Translations under genes and position numbers: made by a program
Part shown: positions 35,156 through 42,870 of the stretch, one piece after another
How the letters are laid out: each line of letters begins with the position of its first letter
Position numbering within the stretch: the first letter of the stretch is position 1
NCBI GenBank assembly: GCA_016710285.1
Contig: JADJXR010000001.1
Location: 1-64,000, forward strand
DNA length: 64,000 bases
Reading direction: 5' to 3'
Origin: Chlorobiota bacterium
GTDB taxonomy: Bacteria; Bacteroidota; Ignavibacteria; OLB7
Notes under the pieces: model-generated
What the model was told of the DNA's origin: nothing
The model's database searches: none
Seen by the model: the letters and a program-made list of their open reading frames with translations, nothing else

Positions 35156-35998
35156 TTATCTCAGCTTTCTCAGCATCTGTTTGTATTGCTCCCCCATCAG
35201 CGAGGCCTGGGTTGGCGCGGGGGTGTTGTTTTCGCGGAGCAGCTTGTTGACGTTGTCAACGCGGGTTTGGTCCAGCGGGTGGGTGCTGGTCCACTCCTCC
35301 AGCGCGCTCCCCGATCCGCCACGTTTTTCGATCATCTTCACAAAGAACCCTTTGATTGCCCCTGGCCAATATTGCGTGGATTGCAAGTATTGGAAGGAGC
35401 GGGTGTCGGCCTCAAGCTCGTTATCACGGCTGTTCCGCAGGATCGCCAGCAGCGCGGCAGCGTTCCCGGCAACTTCCGACAGTTTGGAGGGATTATCCCC
35501 CAAGGCAATCGAAAGCACCACTTGGGCACCAAGTGCGGTGGTCATCCGTTCGGTCCCGTGGCGTTCCTCGGCGTGGGCGATTTCGTGGCCAAGCACGCCG
35601 GCCAGCGATGCCTCATCATCAAGGAATCGCATCAGCCCGGTGTAAACATAGATGTAGCCGCCCGGGGTGCAGAACGCGTTCAAGGTTTTGTCGTCGTTGA
35701 TGACCGTGGCTTTGTACGGGAATTTGCCGCGGTACTTCACCTGTGGCGATTGAACGATCTTATCAACAATCCCCTGCACGTATGCTCGGATGGTCTCATT
35801 TTCCAAGATCGGGTATTGGTCGGGGGAACTTTGGATTTCGGCATCCATCTGCTTCCCGATGTTGGAGTCCTCGCTGACGGGGAACAGATTTAGCCCACAT
35901 TGCGAAAGGAGAAACGGGGAAGAAACAGCGATAATCGCAACCAGCAGCCGTGCCGTGGTTGCGCGTCGAAGCGTCGTGAACATGGTGCGCTTGTTCAT
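35156..35998 (-). CDS. M48 family periplasmic metalloprotease lipoprotein
   Basis: The 280-residue protein has an N-terminal signal with lipobox LLSQC (Cys34). The M48 zinc motif HEIAH is at 138-142, and the third ligand lies in NELEAD (Glu194). LNAFCTPGGYIYVYTGLM is typical of the BepA/LoiP group that degrades or assists misfolded outer-membrane proteins. Without a TPR domain it is closer to LoiP/YcaL than BepA. Location in the periplasm, anchored to a membrane by lipid, is inferred from the lipobox. Confidence 0.88.
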   Translation of the reverse strand: MNKRTMFTTLRRATTARLLVAIIAVSSPFLLSQCGLNLFPVSEDSNIGKQMDAEIQSSPDQYPILENETIRAYVQGIVDKIVQSPQVKYRGKFPYKATVINDDKTLNAFCTPGGYIYVYTGLMRFLDDEASLAGVLGHEIAHAEERHGTERMTTALGAQVVLSIALGDNPSKLSEVAGNAAALLAILRNSRDNELEADTRSFQYLQSTQYWPGAIKGFFVKMIEKRGGSGSALEEWTSTHPLDQTRVDNVNKLLRENNTPAPTQASLMGEQYKQMLRKLR

Positions 35999-36087
35999 GG
36001 TAGTTAGCGGTTGATCGGTTTGTGGTGAGAAGATAACGGTTTGGCCTCAATCATGGTTTGCGACATTGGGGGGGGGTGGCGTTGGCG

Positions 36088-36885
36088 TTATCCCGTTGCC
36101 GGAAAAATTTGGGTTGGATACTCCACATTCACCAGCGACAAGCCTTGCGCCGGGGCGGCCATTCCCTGCCGCGAGCGGTCGCGCAGGGCCAGAAGCTCGG
36201 GCAATTCCTCCGCGCTCCGCTTCCCCCGCGCAACCTCCATCTGAATTCCCACCAGCAGCCTGACCATCCCGTACAAAAATCGGTTTGAGGAGACCCAATA
36301 CTCCATTCCCCCCTCCACCTCTTTCCACTCACTTCGTTCAACCGTGCACACGGGGTTTGGGGTGTCGGGATTGTGCTTGCTCAGGGTGGTGAAATCATGG
36401 GTGCCAAGAAAAGCGGGCGCGGCGCGGTGCAGCGCCCGGACGTTCAGCGGCGCATCGTAGCGGTAGGCGTATCGGGCAAGAAACGGGTTGGGAGCGGTGA
36501 TGATGCGGTAGCGATACGTCCGGCGGAACGCACGGAACCGGGCGTGAAAATCAGGGGGTGCGGTGGCAAGGTTGCGAACCGCCAAATCTTGCGGAGCCAT
36601 TCGCCGCAGCGCGTGAAGCAGGCGGGCATCGTCGAACCTTGTGGAAACGTCGGCATGGGCAACTTGCCAATCGGCATGAACCCCGGTGTCGGTCCGGCCC
36701 GCTCCCACAACGGTCACGGGGGTGCCGCTGCACAGTTGCGTCAGCATCGCTTCCAGAGTTTGCTGCACGCTTCTTCCGTTCGGTTGCCGCTGCCAGCCGT
36801 GGAAGTCGGTGCCATCGTAGGCCACGGCCATCGCGATTCTGCGCGGTTCATCTTCTTGGGCAGGTGGTTGCGGCTGTTCGGTCAT
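36088..36885 (-). CDS. truA: tRNA pseudouridine(38-40) synthase TruA
   Basis: The 265-residue enzyme makes pseudouridine at 38-40 in the tRNA anticodon arm. AVAYDGTDFHGWQRQPNGRS opens the catalytic domain. The catalytic Asp66 is in GAGRTDTGVHA, and FHARFRAFRRTYRYRI and NRFLYGMVRLLVG are standard TruA blocks. The ATG at 36885 is used. An in-frame ATG at 36924 would add 13 residues outside the family. The Nudix gene ends 49 bp upstream. Confidence 0.95.
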   Translation of the reverse strand: MTEQPQPPAQEDEPRRIAMAVAYDGTDFHGWQRQPNGRSVQQTLEAMLTQLCSGTPVTVVGAGRTDTGVHADWQVAHADVSTRFDDARLLHALRRMAPQDLAVRNLATAPPDFHARFRAFRRTYRYRIITAPNPFLARYAYRYDAPLNVRALHRAAPAFLGTHDFTTLSKHNPDTPNPVCTVERSEWKEVEGGMEYWVSSNRFLYGMVRLLVGIQMEVARGKRSAEELPELLALRDRSRQGMAAPAQGLSLVNVEYPTQIFPATG

Positions 36886-36934
36886 GGTTGGATTCAACGG
36901 GTTGATTGCAACGGGCTGGCCCAATCGGTTGCCT

Positions 36935-37378
36935 TCAGATCTTCAACAAAGATATTCCCCATTTCTCGGCAATCGCCACTCCGTCGCGGTGTGTTTGGAA
37001 GGGCAAGATACTCACGGCTTCCGCAGCGGTGGCCCAAGAATACTCACAATGCTCTTCGGAAAGAAGAACGGAGGCATCGGAAGGAAGCAGGCAAACGATG
37101 ACGGGGGTCAGGACGATCGCATCCTCCAACTGAAAATAGAAACTGCAAACGTGGGGGCTGGCGTGCCACTCTATCGGCAGGATACCGATCTCCTCCACCG
37201 TTTCCCGCAGAGCGGTTTGCAAGGTGGTTTCGCCAGGGTTGCTCCTTCCAGTAACCACCTGCCAGATGCCAGGATAGACCGATTCGGCCCCGGCGCGGCG
37301 AAGCAGCAAATGCTCCACCCCACCCCCACCCAGCCGGATAGGATGCACCTGAACAAAGTGAGTAGCAATGGAAGCCAA
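36935..37378 (-). CDS. Nudix hydrolase
   Basis: This 147-residue Nudix protein has a complete Nudix box: Gly44, Glu50, Arg58-Glu59, Glu62-Glu63 and Gly65 in GRSNPGETTLQTALRETVEE. Such enzymes hydrolyse nucleoside diphosphates linked to another moiety. The nearest group by layout is the dihydroneopterin triphosphate pyrophosphatase-like Nudix (VHPIRLGG, LLLRRAGAESVYPGIWQ), but the substrate is not certain. No ATG is available before the conserved region. The reading uses TTG at 37378, with a stop in frame a few codons upstream. Confidence 0.82.
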   Translation of the reverse strand: MASIATHFVQVHPIRLGGGGVEHLLLRRAGAESVYPGIWQVVTGRSNPGETTLQTALRETVEEIGILPIEWHASPHVCSFYFQLEDAIVLTPVIVCLLPSDASVLLSEEHCEYSWATAAEAVSILPFQTHRDGVAIAEKWGISLLKI

Positions 37379-37601
37379 TGGAGTTCGGTTTAGAGTGAGC
37401 GTGGAAACGGGGGAAGCCTACAAACCCGCCACCGCAGTAGCCCCCTCCCCGCCTCCCCCAATTCTGGAGGAGGAGCTGGCACAGGATGCCCTCGGGCAGC
37501 AGAGAACAACAAATCTTCCTAAAACCCATTTCCCCCAGCATTGGGGGGACGCGTAGCCGCTTGCGGCGAAGCAGGGGGGCGCGGCACAAGCAGCACGAAG
37601 C
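37379..37601. other. Intergenic region with short GC-rich palindromes
   Basis: I see no gene here. The sequence has several self-complementary pieces, such as CCCCCAGCATTGGGGG near 37531 and GCCGCTTGCGGC near 37556. Long frames crossing it on the complement are Cys/Arg/Gly-rich nonsense. It may be the remains of a repeat, but there is no second copy in the window. Confidence 0.4.
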
Positions 37602-37660
37602 GTATCGAACCCCCTGCGCCTCAACGAACAATCAGTGGCAGAATGGAGAATGCTTTGTTC
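37602..37660 (-). pseudogene. Duplicated 3' end of the propeller gene (relic)
   Basis: The stretch 37614-37655 repeats 37734-37775 almost exactly, offset by 120 bp. On the complement it reads SNKAFSILPLIVR-stop, against SNKASSILPLIVR-stop at the true end of the propeller gene. The matching continues past the stop. The relic and the real gene end are separated by a half copy of the hairpin repeat. Confidence 0.8.
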
Positions 37661-37674
37661 GACAGCAGCCCGAC

Positions 37675-37703
37675 GGTAGCCGAAGGTCTTTAGCCTTCGG
37701 CGT
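37675..37703. repeat. Hairpin repeat element, left-arm half copy
   Basis: This holds only GGTAGCCGAAGGTCTTTAGC and CTTCGGCGT, identical to the left arm of copies B and C. The right arm is absent. It lies between the duplicated gene ends at 37602-37660 and 37722-37780. Confidence 0.85.
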
Positions 37704-37740
37704 CATCTTGACCCCGATCCATCGAATCCCCAGCTGCGCC

Positions 37741-40233
37741 TCAACGAACAATCAGTGGCAGAATGGAGGATGCTTTGTTGGACTTCACTGAGCAGAGATA
37801 GAGGCCCTGAGGAAGATTGGAAATTGGAATCATTGCCGATGACCCCGCGCTTTGCAGGGACCAAACTTGCTTTCCAAGCAGATCATACATGGCAATGGAT
37901 GCTGAAGGAGGGATTCCGGTAAGCATAACGTTCTCCCCCGCCGATGCAGAATTAGGAACAAGCTGCAGGGCCGTTGCAGGCGCATCTGTATCACTTGCTG
38001 AAACTCCGTTTTTCCAGTGAGCAAAGTAGTAGGAATCCGTTGTTCCGGCGCGGAGAAAATCGCCGCCAACAAACAGGCCATCGGAAGTGGCAACGGCAGC
38101 ATTTGCGCTGCGATCAAGCCCGCTTTCTAATGGATTCCATCGGCTGCCATCCCAGGCCGCAGCATGATAAAGGCTATCATTTCCAGACTGATAGAAATTC
38201 CCGACAGCAATTATTTTTCCCTCCAGAACAACGATTGAAGCTACGTGCGGAATAAAATGCCCACGCAGCCCATCGCCTAACGGTTCCCATTGCTGGGTTC
38301 CAAGGTCCCAACTGGCAATTAATGAAGCTGGGCTGCTACCCGCCAAGCTAAATTCGCCGCCAACATATAAGCGGGTTCCATCTATTGTTAGCGCATGGAC
38401 AGGCTTGTTCACCCCTTCGGCAAGCGGGAGCCATCGCGTGCCATCCCATTTGGCAATATTTTTTGCTGGAAGGTCGCCCGCGCGTGTAAAATCGCCACCG
38501 GCAAAGAGGGTTCCATCGGCAGCAACTGCAATCGCGTTCACCACTCCATTCACTCCGCTCCCCAGCGATTTCCAGCGTTGTGCTTGGCGATCCCACACAG
38601 CAATATTTTGGGCATTTACGGTATCGGCAACGGTAAATCTTCCGCCAGCATACACGTTATCGGCATGAAGAGCAATTGCATGAACGGCGGCCCCTTCCCC
38701 TCCGCCCACGCCAAAGGAAAGATCACTCCAACGTTCCAGTTCGGGGGAATATCGGGCGATATTTAACGCCGTGGCGGCTCCCGCAACGGCAAACTGGCCG
38801 CCAGCGTACAGGTGCTGGTCATCGGCAGCAAGCGCAAAAATTGAACCGCGAATTCCTCCGTTCGCAAGCTGCCATAAGGTTCCCGAGGCCATCGCCAGAT
38901 GGGTAGAGGTGATACCATCGTCGGAATTAAAACTGCCGGCAGCCCACACGCGATTCTTCAAGGCCGCAAGCGCAGATATTGGCCCGTTAATTCCAACCGA
39001 AAGGGAGGACCACCGCTTGCCATCCCAGCGGGCAATATGGCCTGCGTTCACCAGCCCCGCTTGGGAGAATGCCCCGCCAACAAAAATTTTTGTTTTTATC
39101 ATCCCAACTGCGTTTCCATAGCCGTTCAATCCAAGCCCTAAATTTCCCCACCAGATATTACCGCTATCAAGATCGGAGCCGGATTCGTACCACCGAGCAA
39201 CGTATTGCGCAGCTACTGGAGCCGAGGTTAAATCGCCCGGGTCGGCAGTGCGAAATGTTCCGGTGACAAACACTCGGTTTTTATCAGCAACCATACCGCG
39301 CACAACCCCTGCAACTCCATTTCCCTGATAATTATGCGACGCTCCGTCATTTCCTTTCGGGGCAGCAAGGGGAAGCCATTTTCGGGCGGTAACGCTCCAA
39401 CGTGCAATGTTATTCGCAGTGGTATCGCCGGCTCGGTTAAATTCCCCGCCAGCAACAAGGCGATCTCCAACAACTGCAAGAGCGTTTACATATCCATTAA
39501 CGCCTTCCCCCAACGAACTCCATTTTGCTCCATCCCAACTGGCCAAGCTTGCAGTCGATAGAGTTCCGGCACGGGTGAATGTTCCACCAACGTACAGCAC
39601 TCCATGCCCAACCGTCAACGCGGTAACGGTGCCGCCAACTCCGTTATTTATTTTATTTCCCAAACAGCTCCACGAGTCGCCATTCCAAACAGCAATATTA
39701 TTTGCCGCCACCGTATCAGCAGCCGAGAATTCGCCGCCAACAAACAGGTGATTATTCATTATCGCCAACGAAGCGACGTAGGCATTGCTTCCGCCTGTCA
39801 CTCCATTATTCAGGGGCATCCATGCGCGAAGGTCCGTGCGCCAGCAAGCGATGTTGTTCGCAACAACCCCGCCAGCACGGGTAAACCGCCCACCGACGTA
39901 CACACAAGAGCCATCAATAGCAATAGCAAAAACTGGCCCGTTTACTCCATTGCTGTCGCCATTTCCTAATGGAGACCATTGGCTGTTCTCCTCATTCCAT
40001 TCGGCGACATTTTGAAGGGATAGATCAGCATGGCGGTCAAATGTGCCTCCAACAAATAAGCGGTTGCCCTGTGCCGCAATCGCAAAAACCTCACCATTAA
40101 CTCCTGACTGCTCAATACCCCGGCCATATCCAGCTTGCCACCCAAGATCGGTGGGCTGCGCGTGGGCGGAGAAAACAGCCACGACAGAGAATAACGGGAG
40201 CAGCCAACGGTGTGCTACATGAAGCATGAACAA
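37741..40233 (-). CDS. T9SS-sorted protein with 14 propeller repeats (second of a tandem pair)
   Basis: This is an 830-residue exported protein with the signal peptide MFMLHVAHRWLLPLFSVVAVFSAHA. It consists of 14 repeats of about 50-60 residues built on (V/A)GGxFxxAG, then xxNIAxWD, then W.PLGxGVNG and a hydrophobic strand. Fourteen repeats would make two seven-bladed propellers, which is an inference. The pattern resembles Rax2-like or other Kelch-like repeats. The final 75 residues are a T9SS sorting domain (ASIAMYDLLGKQVW and GLYLCSVKSN). Its start lies 18 bp after the stop of the paralogue at 40252-42663, so the two form one operon. The ligand is unknown. Confidence 0.82.
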   Translation of the reverse strand: MFMLHVAHRWLLPLFSVVAVFSAHAQPTDLGWQAGYGRGIEQSGVNGEVFAIAAQGNRLFVGGTFDRHADLSLQNVAEWNEENSQWSPLGNGDSNGVNGPVFAIAIDGSCVYVGGRFTRAGGVVANNIACWRTDLRAWMPLNNGVTGGSNAYVASLAIMNNHLFVGGEFSAADTVAANNIAVWNGDSWSCLGNKINNGVGGTVTALTVGHGVLYVGGTFTRAGTLSTASLASWDGAKWSSLGEGVNGYVNALAVVGDRLVAGGEFNRAGDTTANNIARWSVTARKWLPLAAPKGNDGASHNYQGNGVAGVVRGMVADKNRVFVTGTFRTADPGDLTSAPVAAQYVARWYESGSDLDSGNIWWGNLGLGLNGYGNAVGMIKTKIFVGGAFSQAGLVNAGHIARWDGKRWSSLSVGINGPISALAALKNRVWAAGSFNSDDGITSTHLAMASGTLWQLANGGIRGSIFALAADDQHLYAGGQFAVAGAATALNIARYSPELERWSDLSFGVGGGEGAAVHAIALHADNVYAGGRFTVADTVNAQNIAVWDRQAQRWKSLGSGVNGVVNAIAVAADGTLFAGGDFTRAGDLPAKNIAKWDGTRWLPLAEGVNKPVHALTIDGTRLYVGGEFSLAGSSPASLIASWDLGTQQWEPLGDGLRGHFIPHVASIVVLEGKIIAVGNFYQSGNDSLYHAAAWDGSRWNPLESGLDRSANAAVATSDGLFVGGDFLRAGTTDSYYFAHWKNGVSASDTDAPATALQLVPNSASAGENVMLTGIPPSASIAMYDLLGKQVWSLQSAGSSAMIPISNLPQGLYLCSVKSNKASSILPLIVR

Positions 40234-40251
40234 TTCTCCATAGGGTGGATA

Positions 40252-42663
40252 TTACTGGGTAATAATCAGGCGTTGAGTGGTTGTCCCTCCATTTCCAGAA
40301 ATTCTACAGAAATAGTACCCGGGAGGAATCTCTGATAAATCCAATGGGAATTGACTACTGCCATGTGGTACGTGGCTTATTACGGTTTTTGCTTTTTGCC
40401 CAAGAATCGTGAATAATTCAACCTTTGCTTCGCCACGCAGAGGGTTTGCAAAAGTAATAATGGCGTGCCGTGGTGATCCATAATGGATGCTTTTCACTTC
40501 TAACAAATAATTTGGAGATAAAGTTATTGTTGCTGATGATGATAATGATGAGGTGTTCCAACGAGCAAGGTTCCAAGCGGGTGTTCCATCAACGCTGGAA
40601 AATTCGCCGCCTGCATACAGATACCCGCTATCTCCAATTGCCAGCGCATACACACCATTTCCACCTTGGATGCCAAGCCCTAAAGGATGCCATTGTTTTC
40701 CGTCCCATCGGGCAATCCGGTTTGCGGTTACTCCACCAATTTCGGTAAATGTGCCAGCAGCATAGATGTTGTTGTTATGCACCAGCAGTGCGAACACCGT
40801 ATCGTTTGCTCCACCCCCCATATCGGACCAACGCTCCGTGGCTGGATCCCACATTGCGATGTTGCGTACATCAGTCTCTCCAGCTTTTTTCAGCACTCCC
40901 CCAATAATTATTTTCCCTGCTGAACCCACAGCGATGGCATGAACCGTTCTATCAATTGGACCTCCAACGGGATACCATTTCTGGGCCTCGCTATCCCACC
41001 GTGCTAATGCCTTCGAAATTGTCTTTCCGGCAGTGTCGTAACTGAAGTATCCACCGAAATAGACATTTTTATCATTACTCAACCCTGAGTAAATATAGCG
41101 ATCCCCTTCACTGCTTGGAGGTATCGGTGCAATTTGCGTCTGGATGTCGTTTTGAACAGAGAACAAACCGAATGCGTTTGCAACGTGAAGGGTATTATTA
41201 TGCTTCAGCAACACACCTCCACGTATGCTTTTTTCTCTGGTAAGATTTTTCATTCCATCACTGCTCTGCCACCTCCAAAGCATTCCAAGATCAGAAGCAT
41301 ACACCCTATCTTCAATTACTGAAATGGATTGAACAACGTCCCTTTCCTTGATTTTTGGATTCGCTGTAATTGAAAGACCGGTGGATTGCCATTGCTGGTT
41401 TTTTGAATCCCACCTTGCAAGATTTCGGGATTTCTGAGTTCCTGTGTTGGTGAACTCTCCGCCAACATAGATGCTCCCATGATTTGAAGCAAGGCTATGG
41501 ACTGCACCATTTACTCCATTAAAAAAAATGGAGATCGAATCATGGTGGAGTGCGCACAGGTTTTGAGCATATACGAAAGGCGTGTCAACAACTGATTGAT
41601 GCCGCGCTGAATATACCGCGTTGAACACACCACCAATAATGATCTCATTATTCGCCCCAACGTGAAGTGCGGAAATTGATGAGACTCCATCGGCTGAGGC
41701 TATCTTCGCAGCGGAAGAATCCAGAAGAACCTCGCGCCCGCTGCGAATTCGACGAAGCTCCGTGCTGCCAATAATCAAATCTTGGCTTTGCAATGCCAAC
41801 GCGCCAACCCTGTTCGTTATTGAGATAATGCTATCCCAGCTTTTGGAACTTGGATGCCAAACTGCAAGATTTTTCATGGGCTTCTCCCCTGCCTCAACAA
41901 AATCTCCACCAACAAAAAGTGCGGTGTCGTTTGCGATAATTGCATGGATTGAATTTCCAAGCACACCACTTCCTAGCCCAAACCACTGTTGGGAACCGAT
42001 ATCCAAGCCAGCAATTTTCCCAGATTCAATCCCCCCAGCTGTTGAAAATTTTCCTCCAGCATACAGGGTGTCATTATACATCGCCATTGCGAGAACAGCA
42101 TCATTGGTTCCAGTGCCTACTCTCTTCCATTGCTCACCATCCCAAATGGCGATATTGGAAACCAACGCTCCGCCAGCTTGGGTGAACAAGCCGCCAACAT
42201 AAATGTTATTCTTCTCCACAGTCAACGCCGCAACGTATGGGAACGCAGCACCGCTCACTCCCCCTTTCATTGCATTCCATTGGTGTGTTGATCGGTTCCA
42301 AACAGCGATATTTTTTGCTGGAAACCCGCCAGCACTGGTGAAACTCCCACCAACATAAATTTCATCACCTTTTACTGCAATCGAATAGACATTGCCATCT
42401 ACTCCATTCTTATTCCCCTCCCCCAGGGGCTGCCACCGGCTCCCATTCCAAAGGGCGATACCATTTGCTGGTATCGCCCCAATGTGTGAGAATTTCCCGC
42501 CAACGATGATAATTTCACCTAATCTTGCTATCGCAGTTATTTCACCATTTGTTCCGGGAATTCCAAATGGATTTTCCCAACCACTGTTCTGCTGCGCCAC
42601 ACCCACAGTTGGAACAAATAGAGTGATAAAAACATACGCAAGCAACCACGTTGGCATTTTCAT
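40252..42663 (-). CDS. T9SS-sorted protein with 14 propeller repeats (first of a tandem pair)
   Basis: The 803-residue paralogue of the next gene has a signal peptide (MKMPTWLLAYVFITLFVPTVGVA). It also shows 14 repeat units. Units 1-5, 7, 8 and 11-14 show the VGGxF core. Unit 6 (IIGSTE) and units 9 and 10 (YASDLGM, VANAFGL) have lost it. A T9SS domain ends it (VELFTILGQKAKTV, PGYYFCRISGNGG). The DNA is visibly more AT-rich than flanking housekeeping genes. The ATG at 42663 is chosen because it begins the signal peptide. In-frame ATGs at 42675, 42681 and 42720 are alternatives. A promoter lies about 70-100 bp upstream. Confidence 0.82.
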   Translation of the reverse strand: MKMPTWLLAYVFITLFVPTVGVAQQNSGWENPFGIPGTNGEITAIARLGEIIIVGGKFSHIGAIPANGIALWNGSRWQPLGEGNKNGVDGNVYSIAVKGDEIYVGGSFTSAGGFPAKNIAVWNRSTHQWNAMKGGVSGAAFPYVAALTVEKNNIYVGGLFTQAGGALVSNIAIWDGEQWKRVGTGTNDAVLAMAMYNDTLYAGGKFSTAGGIESGKIAGLDIGSQQWFGLGSGVLGNSIHAIIANDTALFVGGDFVEAGEKPMKNLAVWHPSSKSWDSIISITNRVGALALQSQDLIIGSTELRRIRSGREVLLDSSAAKIASADGVSSISALHVGANNEIIIGGVFNAVYSARHQSVVDTPFVYAQNLCALHHDSISIFFNGVNGAVHSLASNHGSIYVGGEFTNTGTQKSRNLARWDSKNQQWQSTGLSITANPKIKERDVVQSISVIEDRVYASDLGMLWRWQSSDGMKNLTREKSIRGGVLLKHNNTLHVANAFGLFSVQNDIQTQIAPIPPSSEGDRYIYSGLSNDKNVYFGGYFSYDTAGKTISKALARWDSEAQKWYPVGGPIDRTVHAIAVGSAGKIIIGGVLKKAGETDVRNIAMWDPATERWSDMGGGANDTVFALLVHNNNIYAAGTFTEIGGVTANRIARWDGKQWHPLGLGIQGGNGVYALAIGDSGYLYAGGEFSSVDGTPAWNLARWNTSSLSSSATITLSPNYLLEVKSIHYGSPRHAIITFANPLRGEAKVELFTILGQKAKTVISHVPHGSSQFPLDLSEIPPGYYFCRISGNGGTTTQRLIITQ

Positions 42664-42732
42664 GTTATTGTCCATTAGCATCGTTACGCTGAAATCCTGC
42701 AACGGTGTATTTATCTCCATTATTAGCGGCTA

Positions 42733-42763
42733 TAAAACTACTATGCCAAGTCCCCCTTGTCAA
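42733..42763 (-). promoter_or_regulatory. Promoter of the tandem propeller-protein operon
   Basis: On the complement, TTG (42763-42761), a 20-nt spacer and TAGTTTTA (42740-42733) match the TTG/TAnnTTTG promoter with one mismatch. The spacing equals that of the promoter at 23327-23357. Confidence 0.5.
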
Positions 42764-42807
42764 GCAATTTCCTTGCTTCCCGTGCAATCGCCGAGGATAA
42801 AGCCCTC

Positions 42808-42849
42808 AAAAAAAGAACAGCTACTTCCCACCTGCGGGAAGTAGCTGTT
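42808..42849 (-). terminator. Rho-independent terminator of the RsuA-family gene
   Basis: On the complement, AACAGCTACTTCCC pairs perfectly with GGGAAGTAGCTGTT around a six-base loop, followed by a T run (42814-42808). It lies 21 bp after the stop at 42871. Confidence 0.93.
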
Positions 42850-42870
42850 GTAGTTATTGGTGCTGGGCCT

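Noticed and set aside
37044..37631. Cys/Gly-rich minus-strand frame over the region upstream of the Nudix gene
   Set aside because: It overlaps the Nudix gene in another frame, has no start signals, and its odd composition follows from GC-rich palindromes.
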